Notes: generated from the letters alone by a model not told the origin. A stretch of 6,287 nt of DNA from Chlorobiaceae bacterium (GCA_013336025.1 JAAXUM010000113.1:1-6287), one strand, 5' to 3'. Counted from the stretch's first letter, positions 1-5,371 are shown. A program made the numbers and translations.

Positions 1-128
1 CAAAGGCATTTGGTGTGATGGGAGGCGTTTGTGCCGGCAGTACTCCTGTGATCGATTGGATACGGCAACGCGGAAGACCATTCCTTTTTAGTTCTGCAGC
101 AACCCCGGCAGATAGTCGATTTTTTTAA
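1..128 (+). pseudogene. 3'-truncated remnant of an alpha-oxoamine synthase (glycine C-acetyltransferase / 2-amino-3-ketobutyrate CoA ligase type)
   Basis: The frame starting at position 3 is open from the window edge to a TAA at 126-128 and reads KAFGVMGGVCAG, then IDWIRQRGRPFLFSSAATPAD, then a short unrelated end, SRFF. This matches the stretch around the PLP-binding lysine of the alpha-oxoamine synthases (Kbl, BioF, HemA, serine palmitoyltransferase). In Kbl the catalytic lysine sits in a GTLGKA motif followed by WLRQRSRPYLFS, so the first lysine here (codon 3-5) is probably the Schiff-base lysine. Family members carry roughly 150 more residues after it; here only about 40 remain. No other frame downstream resumes the homology, so a simple frameshift in the T7 run at 120-126 does not explain the loss. 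The 5' part lies outside the window. Kbl is favoured over BioF by the RQRGRPFLFS wording. The family call is firm, the exact substrate is not, and pseudogene status is inferred from the missing C-terminal domain. Confidence 0.75.
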
Positions 129-732
129 AACCGGAAACGATAAATTCAGATTAAATAAGTAGAATTTAAAGTCTGATAACCTTAATCGCAGTGACAATTA
201 AAAATAAGCGTATTATTCATTTATATTTTATTAATATTGCCATATACAAGGATGATCAAGCATTGAAAGTCATAATATAAACTATTGTAGAATATATTGT
301 TAATGAATTAATAAATATGATTATATAGTGATTTAATGAAAATGATAAGAGATTATTACTGGAAGATATTGAATCGTTATATTTTGTTTTGAGCGCCGGT
401 ATACAAGTGGATTACTGTTTGCTATCAGGACTCTTTTCATCAAGCCGTTTCAATGATACCACGACTTCTCTTTGTGTTTTATTCTATAACATCATAATCG
501 ATCCTTTACGTAAACGGGGATATTCAGTCAAATAATTCCGGGAAGTGAAGGGTATCGCTCTTTATTGTCGTGACCGGTTTAAGTGAGAGGCAGACGGAGT
601 TCCGACTTGTCGGGAGCAACGATCCAATAGAATAGCGGAACAAATAAATAGCGGTGTTCTGAATTATTCTGGCCTGCAATACGTTATGCTTGGTATTGAA
701 AGGTTCTTTGTAAATAAAAGCACAGAAAGCAA
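129..732. other. Gene-free AT-rich intergenic region
   Basis: No convincing gene is seen in these 600 bases. By direct count positions 181-360 contain only 37 G or C in 180 bases (about 21%), far below the neighbouring genes, with stops in all frames. From about 385 composition returns to near normal. A short inverted repeat, CCGA-CTTG-TCGG, lies at 602-613. A - strand ORF of 72 codons (524-742) overlaps the cytochrome start and has no recognisable domain or SD, so it was not called. The stretch probably contains the promoter of the cytochrome gene, but I could not identify a convincing -35/-10 pair. It may also include decayed sequence linked to the truncated synthase on its left. Confidence 0.6.
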
Positions 733-1152
733 ATGAAGCCATATATTCTTCTGGTGGTCGGAGTCGCTCTTCTCTTTAATCACAGCGAGCAAGCGAAAGC
801 CGGTTCGCTCGACGGTAAAACTATTTATAACCGGGAGTGCAGTGTCTGTCACTCGGTTAATCCACCACCGAAATCAGCACCGCCTCTTGTTTCTCTCTCT
901 GCACAATATCATCGTGTATTCAAAACCAAAGCGGCTGGTGTTACCGCTCTTGCCGCATTCCTCACATTACCGAACAAAAAAAACGCCGTTGATCAGGAAG
1001 CGGTAAGTAAATTTGGTCTTATGCCGGCATTATCGCTTTCTGAAGCTGAACGACGTTCTGTAGCGGAGTGGGTGTGGGATCAGTATAATTCCAACATGCG
1101 CATGGGACGAGGAACAGGTTCCGGCAGAGGCCAGGGACGAATAAATCCATAA
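733..1152 (+). CDS. Secreted class I-type mono-haem cytochrome c
   Basis: Encodes 139 residues. Residues 1-23 form a Sec signal peptide (MKPYILLVVGVALLF, then a likely AKA/GS cleavage), so the mature protein of about 116 residues acts in the periplasm. A single haem-binding CSVCH lies at residues 36-40, with H40 as proximal ligand. M97 in FGLMPALSLSEAE is the likely distal axial ligand, followed by the usual C-terminal helix with VAEWVWDQY (110-118). This is the normal order for a low-spin His/Met cytochrome c. The proline-rich NPPPKSAPPL after the haem motif is typical of a small family often annotated only as cytochrome c. The last 20 residues are unusual: an extended Gly/Arg-rich tail, MRMGRGTGSGRGQGR. 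No strong Shine-Dalgarno precedes the ATG; only AGAAAG lies nearby. The DUF4405 membrane gene follows 116 bases after the stop with only a weak 6-bp hairpin (1161-1181) between, so co-transcription and electron exchange between the two products are likely. Redox partner and pathway are unknown. Confidence 0.9.
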   Translation: MKPYILLVVGVALLFNHSEQAKAGSLDGKTIYNRECSVCHSVNPPPKSAPPLVSLSAQYHRVFKTKAAGVTALAAFLTLPNKKNAVDQEAVSKFGLMPALSLSEAERRSVAEWVWDQYNSNMRMGRGTGSGRGQGRINP

Positions 1153-1256
1153 AATTCCGCATGATTATTTTCATCAATCATCGATCAGCTCTTATTTTAA
1201 CACGACAGGCTTCAGGTCGGATAAGTGCTTGAATGGTGAGCATCTTCACGAATGAC

Positions 1257-1263
1257 AAGGGGG
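1257..1263 (+). promoter_or_regulatory. Shine-Dalgarno site setting the DUF4405 start at 1269
   Basis: AAGGGGG lies five bases before the ATG at 1269, a good position and strength for ribosome binding. The upstream in-frame ATG at 1233 has no such site, and starting there would put twelve mostly polar residues ahead of the normal MKKTFSW start of the first membrane helix. Confidence 0.7.
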
Positions 1264-1268
1264 TAACA

Positions 1269-2102
1269 ATGAAAAAAACTTTCAGTTGGCGTGTATTTAT
1301 AAGTTTCGGGCTTTTTATTGCTTTTTTTATGCTGCTTGTTTCAGGCGTCATTCTCTATATCTCTCCTCCCGGAAGAGTTGCAAACTGGACAGACTGGCGA
1401 ATGATAGGCCTGACGAAAACAGGATGGCAAAACCAGCACATTATTTTCAGTTTTGCTTTTGCCATACTTTCCATATTCCATCTTTTTTTCATAAACTGGA
1501 AAGCCTTCCTCTCATATCTGAAAACAAAAACGACGGCAGGACTGAAAAAACCATTGGAGCTCTTTACCATTCTTTTGCTCTCCCTGCTTTTCGGTTTCGG
1601 AACATCGTTCAGAATCCAGCCTTTTGCAGCAATTATCAACTTTGGCAAGGGCATTTCAAACTCCTGGGAACGTAAAGAACAGCAGGCGCCGGTGCCCCAT
1701 GCGGAACTCATGACACTTGCCGAGCTGTCAAAGCAGCCTGGTCTTGGAGGCGACCCGGAGGCATTGAAAAAAACTCTTGAAAAAGCAGGATTACTTGTCA
1801 GCTCTCTCGATTTGACGCTTGCCGACATAGCCGAGGCAAATAACATGCCCGCCAAAAAAGTCTACGAACTTCTCGTTCCGGCTGAATCCGGCAAGCAGCA
1901 ACTGCCTGCGCAGGGACTTGGACAGAAAACCCTGCAAGAGATAGCCGATGATGCCGGAGTATCGACAATGTCTCTTAAGCTTGCCCTTAAGCAGAAGGGG
2001 ATAGAAGCGGAAGCTGAAACACCTCTTAAAACGATTGCTTTGAATAATAATATCGAAATGAGTGAGCTGCGAGAGATTCTCGAGACAATGATCAGCAGGT
2101 AA
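1269..2102 (+). CDS. DUF4405 cytochrome b-like membrane protein with a periplasmic repeat tail
   Basis: Encodes 277 residues from the ATG at 1269 (an ATG at 1233 would add 12). Three hydrophobic helices are visible at about residues 9-31, 57-77 and 96-114. The loop YLKTKTTAGLKKP between helices 2 and 3 is strongly positive, so by the positive-inside rule the N-terminus is cytoplasmic and the long C-terminal part is outside. H57 and H71 at the two ends of helix 2 are spaced like b-haem ligands (H-x13-H), in the WxxxH...HLFFINWK pattern of the DUF4405 family. The family is related to cytochrome b561/formate dehydrogenase gamma-type anchors, so haem b binding is inferred. After helix 3 comes the family-typical PFAAIINFGKGISNSWE, then PHAELMTLAEL and four degenerate repeats (residues 147-274). 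The partner is probably the cytochrome c encoded just upstream, forming a quinol- or haem-linked electron route across the membrane. No catalytic subunit is seen nearby. The stop is followed by a GC-rich hairpin without a T-run. Confidence 0.8.
   Translation: MKKTFSWRVFISFGLFIAFFMLLVSGVILYISPPGRVANWTDWRMIGLTKTGWQNQHIIFSFAFAILSIFHLFFINWKAFLSYLKTKTTAGLKKPLELFTILLLSLLFGFGTSFRIQPFAAIINFGKGISNSWERKEQQAPVPHAELMTLAELSKQPGLGGDPEALKKTLEKAGLLVSSLDLTLADIAEANNMPAKKVYELLVPAESGKQQLPAQGLGQKTLQEIADDAGVSTMSLKLALKQKGIEAEAETPLKTIALNNNIEMSELREILETMISR
1707..2090 (+). repeat. Four degenerate helix-turn-helix-like protein repeats in the DUF4405 C-terminal domain
   Basis: Residues 147-274 of the 277-residue protein contain four units sharing a T-L-x-x-[IL]-A/S start, a turn and a second helix ending in L: LMTLAELSKQ (from 147), DLTLADIAEANNMP (181), KTLQEIADDAGVS (220) and TPLKTIALNNNIE (251). 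The second halves read EALKKTLEKAGL, KKVYELLVP, MSLKLALKQKGI and SELREILETM. The repetition is visible only in the protein, not as DNA identity, so the units have diverged. Predicted topology puts them in the periplasm, so DNA binding is unlikely; protein-protein contact is a reasonable guess. Confidence 0.6.
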
Positions 2103-2122
2103 ATCCGGTTAACTCCGGTCAC

Positions 2123-2153
2123 AGGCGGGAGAACAGACTTCGCGTTCCCGCCT
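2123..2153 (+). terminator. GC-rich hairpin after the DUF4405 gene, without T-run
   Basis: AGGCGGGA (2123-2130) pairs perfectly with TCCCGCCT (2146-2153) around a 15-base loop, beginning 20 bases after the DUF4405 stop. It is followed by GAAAAGCG rather than a run of T, so it is not a classical intrinsic terminator. It may act as a 3'-end stabiliser or a factor-assisted stop between the convergent genes. Confidence 0.45.
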
Positions 2154-2229
2154 GAAAAGCGAGTATAGAGGTGCAGTTGCAATGTATGGAAATTGTTGCG
2201 TTGCGTTTATGTTTCCAGCGCCTGACGGT

Positions 2230-2259
2230 TACTCGGCGGAAAGAGATCCCTGCCGAGTA
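2230..2259 (-). terminator. Hairpin just after the malic enzyme stop
   Basis: TACTCGGC (2230-2237) pairs perfectly with GCCGAGTA (2252-2259) around a 14-base loop. On the - strand it starts six bases after the malic enzyme stop codon (2265-2267), where a transcript end is expected. No T-run follows on that strand, so intrinsic termination is uncertain. Confidence 0.45.
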
Positions 2260-2264
2260 GTTGT

Positions 2265-3425
2265 TCAACTGACAGGTACTTTTTTTGCGTGCATGGCGCA
2301 AATAACATCAACAATGCCTGTTACGACCTTTTTATTAAAAGCGGTTGGCATAAGATTATCACGAGTCGGCTCAATGGAGTGAGCGATCGAAAATGCAACT
2401 GCCATTTTGATTTCAGGAGTAACTGCAGTGATTCCGGATTGGAGCAAGCCTTTAAACAACCCAGGGAATACCAGCGCATTATTAACCTGGTTGGGCAAGT
2501 CCGATCGTCCGGTACCGACAACGGCAGCCCCGGCATGATATGCAAGATCAGGCATGATTTCCGGTTCCGGATTAGCCATGGCAAAAATAAATGGGTTGTC
2601 GTTCATTTTTTTAATCATCTCCTCTGTCAGGATATTTCCCCTGGAGACGCCGATAAATACATCTGCACCAATCAACGAATTTGTCAGATCTCCTTGATAC
2701 CTGGCTTTGTTGGTTTTATCGGCAATTCCCTGTTTGATGGTATTCATTTCCGGACGACCGGAGTAGAGAGCACCTTTGGTATCAACCAGAACAAGCTCTT
2801 TAAGTCCGGCATGAATCAGGAGTTTTGCGATGGCAATACCCGCAGCTCCGGCGCCATTGATAACAACATGCAGGTCATTCAGGTTACGATCGAAAAGTCG
2901 GCAGGCATTAATGATGGCCGCCAGAGTGATGATGGCCGTTCCGTCCTGATCATCATGAAAAACCGGTATTGAGAGTTCACGTTCAAGCCTTTCCAGAATT
3001 TCAAAACACCTGGGAGCCGCTATATCTTCGAGGTTGATACCAGCAAAACTTGGCTCTATAAGCTTGCAGAATTTCACGATATCTTCAACGTTTGTAGAGT
3101 TTATGCAGAGCGGAATGGCATCAATATCGGCAAACTCCTTAAAGATGATTGCCTTTCCCTCCATAACAGGCATTGCCGCTTCAGGACCAAGATCACCAAG
3201 GCCAAGAATAGCGGTGCCATCCGAAACAATCGCAACCTGACTTGCCCGATTGGTCAGTTCATAGGATAGCTTCCGGTTACGTCCGATTTCCTCACAGACA
3301 GCAGCCACGCCTGGAGTATAGGCAAGCGACAGATCGTTTTTTGTTTTCAGGCTTACTTTTGACTTGATTTCAATTTTGCCGCGTGTTTGACGATGCAATT
3401 CAAGAGATTTTTTCGAATAATCCAT
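2265..3425 (-). CDS. Short-form NAD(P)-dependent malic enzyme (oxaloacetate-decarboxylating)
   Basis: Encodes 386 residues, the normal length for the compact bacterial malic enzymes that lack the C-terminal phosphotransacetylase-like domain of MaeB. It catalyses oxidative decarboxylation of malate to pyruvate and CO2 with NAD(P)+, or the reverse, in the cytoplasm. The N-terminal malic domain shows LAYTPGVA with catalytic Y36, then MEGKAIIFKEFADIDAIP with catalytic K91. Metal ligands are expected at E133-D134 (LEDIAAPRCFEI) and D158/D159 in FHDDQDGTAI. The NAD-binding domain begins with VVINGAGAAGIA (GxGxxG at 191-196), followed by D215 in VLVDTKGA. ANPEPEI and the closing VVGTGRSDLPNQVNNALVFPG stretch are also family-typical. 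All key residues are present, so the enzyme should be active. Cofactor preference cannot be settled by eye. The ATG is fixed by an in-frame TAA immediately before it, and there is no clear Shine-Dalgarno. In green sulfur bacteria a role linking the reductive TCA cycle to pyruvate is plausible. Confidence 0.95.
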   Translation of the reverse strand: MDYSKKSLELHRQTRGKIEIKSKVSLKTKNDLSLAYTPGVAAVCEEIGRNRKLSYELTNRASQVAIVSDGTAILGLGDLGPEAAMPVMEGKAIIFKEFADIDAIPLCINSTNVEDIVKFCKLIEPSFAGINLEDIAAPRCFEILERLERELSIPVFHDDQDGTAIITLAAIINACRLFDRNLNDLHVVINGAGAAGIAIAKLLIHAGLKELVLVDTKGALYSGRPEMNTIKQGIADKTNKARYQGDLTNSLIGADVFIGVSRGNILTEEMIKKMNDNPFIFAMANPEPEIMPDLAYHAGAAVVGTGRSDLPNQVNNALVFPGLFKGLLQSGITAVTPEIKMAVAFSIAHSIEPTRDNLMPTAFNKKVVTGIVDVICAMHAKKVPVS

Positions 3426-3707
3426 TTATGGGCACATCTGATTTTATGTCATGAGTCTCGATATGACGGGACCAATTCTGTTTTGTCGTTTAATTCTCAC
3501 CGGTTTTTGTAAAGAAAAGTGTATCAAGCGAAAAACCTGAATGAGAAGCGAAGGAATATAGATTATTTTATGACTTATCAATTGAAAGCGCCGCGATAAG
3601 GTGTCAAGAGTGGTTTCCCTCAACAGAAAATCTCTCTGTACATTGCAGATTGCATGTATACCCGTAACCCTCGATAACGCTTTCTGTATCAGGTCAACAT
3701 TATCTCA
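3426..3707. other. Divergent intergenic region between malic enzyme and the 3708 gene
   Basis: This 282-base gap should carry the promoters of both flanking genes, which point away from each other. No consensus -35/-10 pair stands out on either strand. A small inverted repeat TACAT...ATGTA lies at 3639-3658. No gene or known RNA is seen. Confidence 0.45.
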
Positions 3708-4466
3708 ATGACAGGTACCTTTATGGACGGAATGCTCAATCGCATGAAAATCTCTTTTCTGCTTCTCTCCTGCATGTTTTTTATGTCATGCCCGATATCA
3801 GCGGCAGTGATTGACAGCAGCAATAATGAAACAGCGATATATCCCGAACTGCCGCAAAGAGCCGCATCATCAATCGGTTTTGTGCCTGAAGGGTGGAAAC
3901 TTGAAAAAGAGCTGCGTGATGATCTGAATGGCGACGGTATTATGGATCTTGTGGTGCTGCTGCGGAAGCTCCAAGAGCCTGATCTTCTGAAAAAAACCGC
4001 TACTGCGGAGTTCGATTCGTTTGACACAAAACCAAGAATACTTGCTGCCGCATTAGGTTCACCTGCCGAATCCGGATTTACCCTTGTTATGCAGAACCAT
4101 ACCCTCATTCCTCTGCATGACTCGCCAGTCATGAGCGATCCGTTTTCAAAGCTTACCCTGAAAAGAGGAGTTATGAAAATCACCCTTGAATCGTGGGCGA
4201 GCATGGGATCATGGTATTCGTCGAACATCACCTTCACCTTCCGCTATCGCGACAATTGCTTTAAATTGATCGGTTATGACCGTTATGAGCTGCACAGAGG
4301 ATCCGGAAGGGAGGTCGAAACAAGCATTAATTTTCAGACCGGCAGAAAAAACGTAAGCAGTGGACTCGCTGATAAAAAACACCGGATCAAATCGAGCCGG
4401 TTTCAACGAAGTCCTCTCTCCTGTATTGAAAAGGTGGGTGAAGGGTTTGCCTTTGAAGCCCCTTAG
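3708..4466 (+). CDS. Exported protein of unknown function with a DxNxDGxxD calcium-loop motif
   Basis: Up to 252 residues. Start choice is open: 3708 is the longest, 3723 has AGG seven bases upstream, and 3744 gives the cleanest signal peptide (MKISFLLLSCMFFMSC). Cleavage is likely near PISA/AV. Cysteines in the leader do not make a good lipobox. Numbering from 3708, YPELPQRAASSIGFVPEGW (45-63) is followed by DDLNGDGIMDLVVLLRK, where D72, N74, D76 and D80 form a DxNxDGxxD loop as in EF-hand and FG-GAP/VCBS-type calcium sites. The later part, SDPFSKLTLKRGVMKIT, then a WASMGSWYSSNITFTFRY stretch and FKLIGYDRYELHRGSG, looks beta-rich. I recognise this pattern from uncharacterised secreted proteins of Bacteroidetes and Proteobacteria, beginning with FPxLPxxG...FxPxGW and a DLNxDG segment, but know no function. 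It is probably periplasmic or outer-membrane associated and apparently monocistronic. Confidence 0.7.
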   Translation: MTGTFMDGMLNRMKISFLLLSCMFFMSCPISAAVIDSSNNETAIYPELPQRAASSIGFVPEGWKLEKELRDDLNGDGIMDLVVLLRKLQEPDLLKKTATAEFDSFDTKPRILAAALGSPAESGFTLVMQNHTLIPLHDSPVMSDPFSKLTLKRGVMKITLESWASMGSWYSSNITFTFRYRDNCFKLIGYDRYELHRGSGREVETSINFQTGRKNVSSGLADKKHRIKSSRFQRSPLSCIEKVGEGFAFEAP

Positions 4467-4641
4467 CCTGCAAAGATGAATCCGGTTTCACAAGTTCTCG
4501 TCCGAAAGGGTAGCGAAACAAAAGAAAGCGATATTTGCCGTATAGTATTTAAATACAAAGAGATTCCCTGTTCAGAACAGACAGGAACAGTATCCCGGCA
4601 ATGTCTGATTACAACTATTATTGTTCGATCGCATTATAAGT
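4467..4641. other. Intergenic stretch upstream of the RRM promoter, with two palindromes
   Basis: No gene is supported here; short frames lack SD sites and domains. It holds two perfect short palindromes: GTATTTAAATAC at 4545-4556 and CTGTTCAGAACAG at 4568-4580, the second followed by another GAACAG at 4585-4590. No intrinsic terminator for the gene ending at 4466 was found. Confidence 0.5.
4568..4580. promoter_or_regulatory. 13-bp palindrome, possible operator
   Basis: CTGTTC-A-GAACAG is a perfect inverted repeat around one central base, 61 bases before the -35 box of the RRM gene, with an extra GAACAG half-site at 4585-4590. It has the shape of a repressor or activator half-site pair, but no regulator is known to match and chance occurrence is possible. 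Confidence 0.25.
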
Positions 4642-4670
4642 TTGACAATCATCGGCAATTACGTTATACT
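4642..4670 (+). promoter_or_regulatory. Sigma-70-type promoter of the RRM gene
   Basis: TTGACA (4642-4647) matches the -35 consensus perfectly, and TATACT (4665-4670) matches the -10 consensus at five of six positions. The spacer is the optimal 17 bases. Transcription should start near 4676-4678, giving a leader of about 100 nt before the ATG at 4781. This is the best promoter in the window and implies strong expression. Confidence 0.8.
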
Positions 4671-4676
4671 TTGCAT

Positions 4677-4780
4677 AGAAATCAGTCAATGGTTGACTGA
4701 TCGCTATTCAGGTAATTTGTGCTTTGGTTACTTGTCGGTGTCTCTTTTTTTCAATGCACATGTTACTATGAGAATTAATA
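4677..4780 (+). promoter_or_regulatory. Structured 5' leader of the RRM gene (candidate Chlorobi-RRM RNA)
   Basis: Immediately after the expected transcription start, ATCAGTCAA (4681-4689) and TTGACTGAT (4693-4701) form a perfect 9-bp stem with a three-base TGG loop. A second, weaker stem pairs AGGTAA (4710-4715) with TTACTT (4728-4733), including one G-U, around a 12-base loop. A seven-T run follows at 4745-4751, then a weak SD region (GAGAA at 4770-4774) before the ATG. A conserved RNA motif named Chlorobi-RRM has been described in the 5' UTRs of RRM-protein genes in Chlorobi and was proposed to mediate autoregulation. Position and phylogenetic setting fit, but I do not remember its consensus well enough to claim a base-level match. 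Confidence 0.65.
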
Positions 4781-5053
4781 ATGAATATTTACATTGGCAA
4801 CCTGGCTTACACGGTTTCTGAAGACGATCTCCGTGATGCCTTTTCCCAGTTCGGGCAGGTCGATAGCGCTAACATCATCAATGACAAGTTTTCAGGCCGT
4901 TCCAAAGGATTCGGTTTCATTGAAATGTCTAATGACAGCGAAGCTCGCGAAGCTATTGAATCAATGAATGATCAGGATTTGAAAGGTCGCACCATCAAGG
5001 TGAACGAAGCCAAACCTCGCGAAGAAAGATCAGAGAGACGGGACCGCTATTAA
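4781..5053 (+). CDS. Single-RRM RNA-binding protein
   Basis: Encodes 90 residues, almost entirely one RNA recognition motif of the kind found in cyanobacterial Rbp proteins and in Chlorobi and Bacteroidetes. RNP2 is IYIGNL at residues 3-8 and RNP1 is KGFGFIEM at 42-49. Y4, F44 and F46 are the aromatic residues that stack on RNA bases. The order beta-alpha-beta-beta-alpha-beta is readable: EDDLRDAFSQFG for helix 1, DSEAREAIESMN for helix 2 and RTIKVNEAKP for the last strand. A short charged tail (REERSERRDRY) follows, where cyanobacterial homologues often have a Gly-rich tail. It should bind single-stranded RNA in the cytoplasm, possibly as an RNA chaperone or stress regulator; its targets are unknown. 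It has its own promoter, leader and terminator, so it is monocistronic and probably autoregulated through its leader. Confidence 0.95.
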   Translation: MNIYIGNLAYTVSEDDLRDAFSQFGQVDSANIINDKFSGRSKGFGFIEMSNDSEAREAIESMNDQDLKGRTIKVNEAKPREERSERRDRY

Positions 5054-5077
5054 GTTTTAAGCAATTCTTGCTCCCAG

Positions 5078-5114
5078 GCCAGACAAAGCACTCGTTTTGT
5101 CTGGCTTTTTTTTT
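5078..5114 (+). terminator. Intrinsic terminator of the RRM gene
   Basis: GCCAGACAAA (5078-5087) pairs perfectly with TTTGTCTGGC (5096-5105) around an eight-base loop, followed directly by nine T residues (5106-5114). It lies 24 bases after the RRM stop and is a textbook rho-independent terminator. Confidence 0.95.
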
Positions 5115-5371
5115 GCCTGAAAGAAATTGCAACAAAGATCAACTCATGAACATCGGCTCAATAATCTTCGTGATCAATTTGAGGCCACGGATGACGGAGG
5201 AGTATGATAGAAATACCCTCTCTTTGCATGAAAGAATGCATTGAAAGAGAATATTTCGAGCAATACAGGTTCGGTTTTCTGTAAAACGAAAAATGCAACA
5301 GTTTATTATTGCATTCGTCGGTTGATATTTATATAAAAAAGCTGTTTTATAATATAAATTATGTAAAGATG
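5115..5371. other. Convergent intergenic region with several inverted repeats
   Basis: Between the RRM terminator and the DUF4403 stop lie three imperfect or short hairpins: 5220-5249 (CTCTTT...AAAGAG with inner GCAT...ATGC), 5292-5315, and an AT-only one at 5327-5359. A 26-codon frame starting with ATG at 5204 follows GGAGG with only three bases of spacing, too close for an efficient start, and its product has no recognisable feature. No gene is called. The region may simply hold transcript ends for the - strand gene, or a small RNA. Confidence 0.4.
5292..5315 (-). terminator. Candidate terminator of the DUF4403 gene
   Basis: AATGCAA (5292-5298) pairs with TTGCATT (5309-5315) around ten bases. 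Read on the - strand, the stem is followed by TTTCGTTTT. The stem is short and AT-rich, so the call is weak, but position and orientation are right, 57 bases past the stop codon. Confidence 0.35.

Noticed and set aside
120..126. T7 run as a simple frameshift in the synthase gene
   Set aside because: Reading the other two frames after the run gives no continuation of the alpha-oxoamine synthase sequence, so the loss is larger than an indel.
602..613. CCGA-CTTG-TCGG hairpin as a riboswitch or terminator
   Set aside because: Only four to five base pairs, no T-run, and no surrounding conserved structure that I can recognise.
524..742. 72-codon - strand ORF beginning in the cytochrome start region
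   Set aside because: No recognisable domain, no SD, overlaps the first codons of a well-supported gene; likely chance in a non-coding gap.
1233..1268. Upstream ATG for the DUF4405 protein
   Set aside because: AAGGGGG at 1257-1263 is ideally spaced for the ATG at 1269, and the twelve added residues do not suit the membrane N-terminus.
1355..1855. 166-codon - strand ORF opposite the DUF4405 gene
   Set aside because: Antisense shadow of a gene with clear membrane helices and repeat structure; the antisense product looks like no family.
2289..2972. 227-codon + strand ORF opposite the malic enzyme
   Set aside because: Antisense shadow; every malic enzyme motif is intact on the other strand.
3689..4237. 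182-codon - strand ORF opposite the exported protein gene
   Set aside because: Serine/arginine-rich antisense translation, while the + strand frame has a signal peptide and a conserved-looking motif.
5191..5244. Tiny 17-codon frame starting ATG ACG GAG GAG
   Set aside because: Too short, no homology recognisable and overlapping another tiny frame; not distinguishable from chance.
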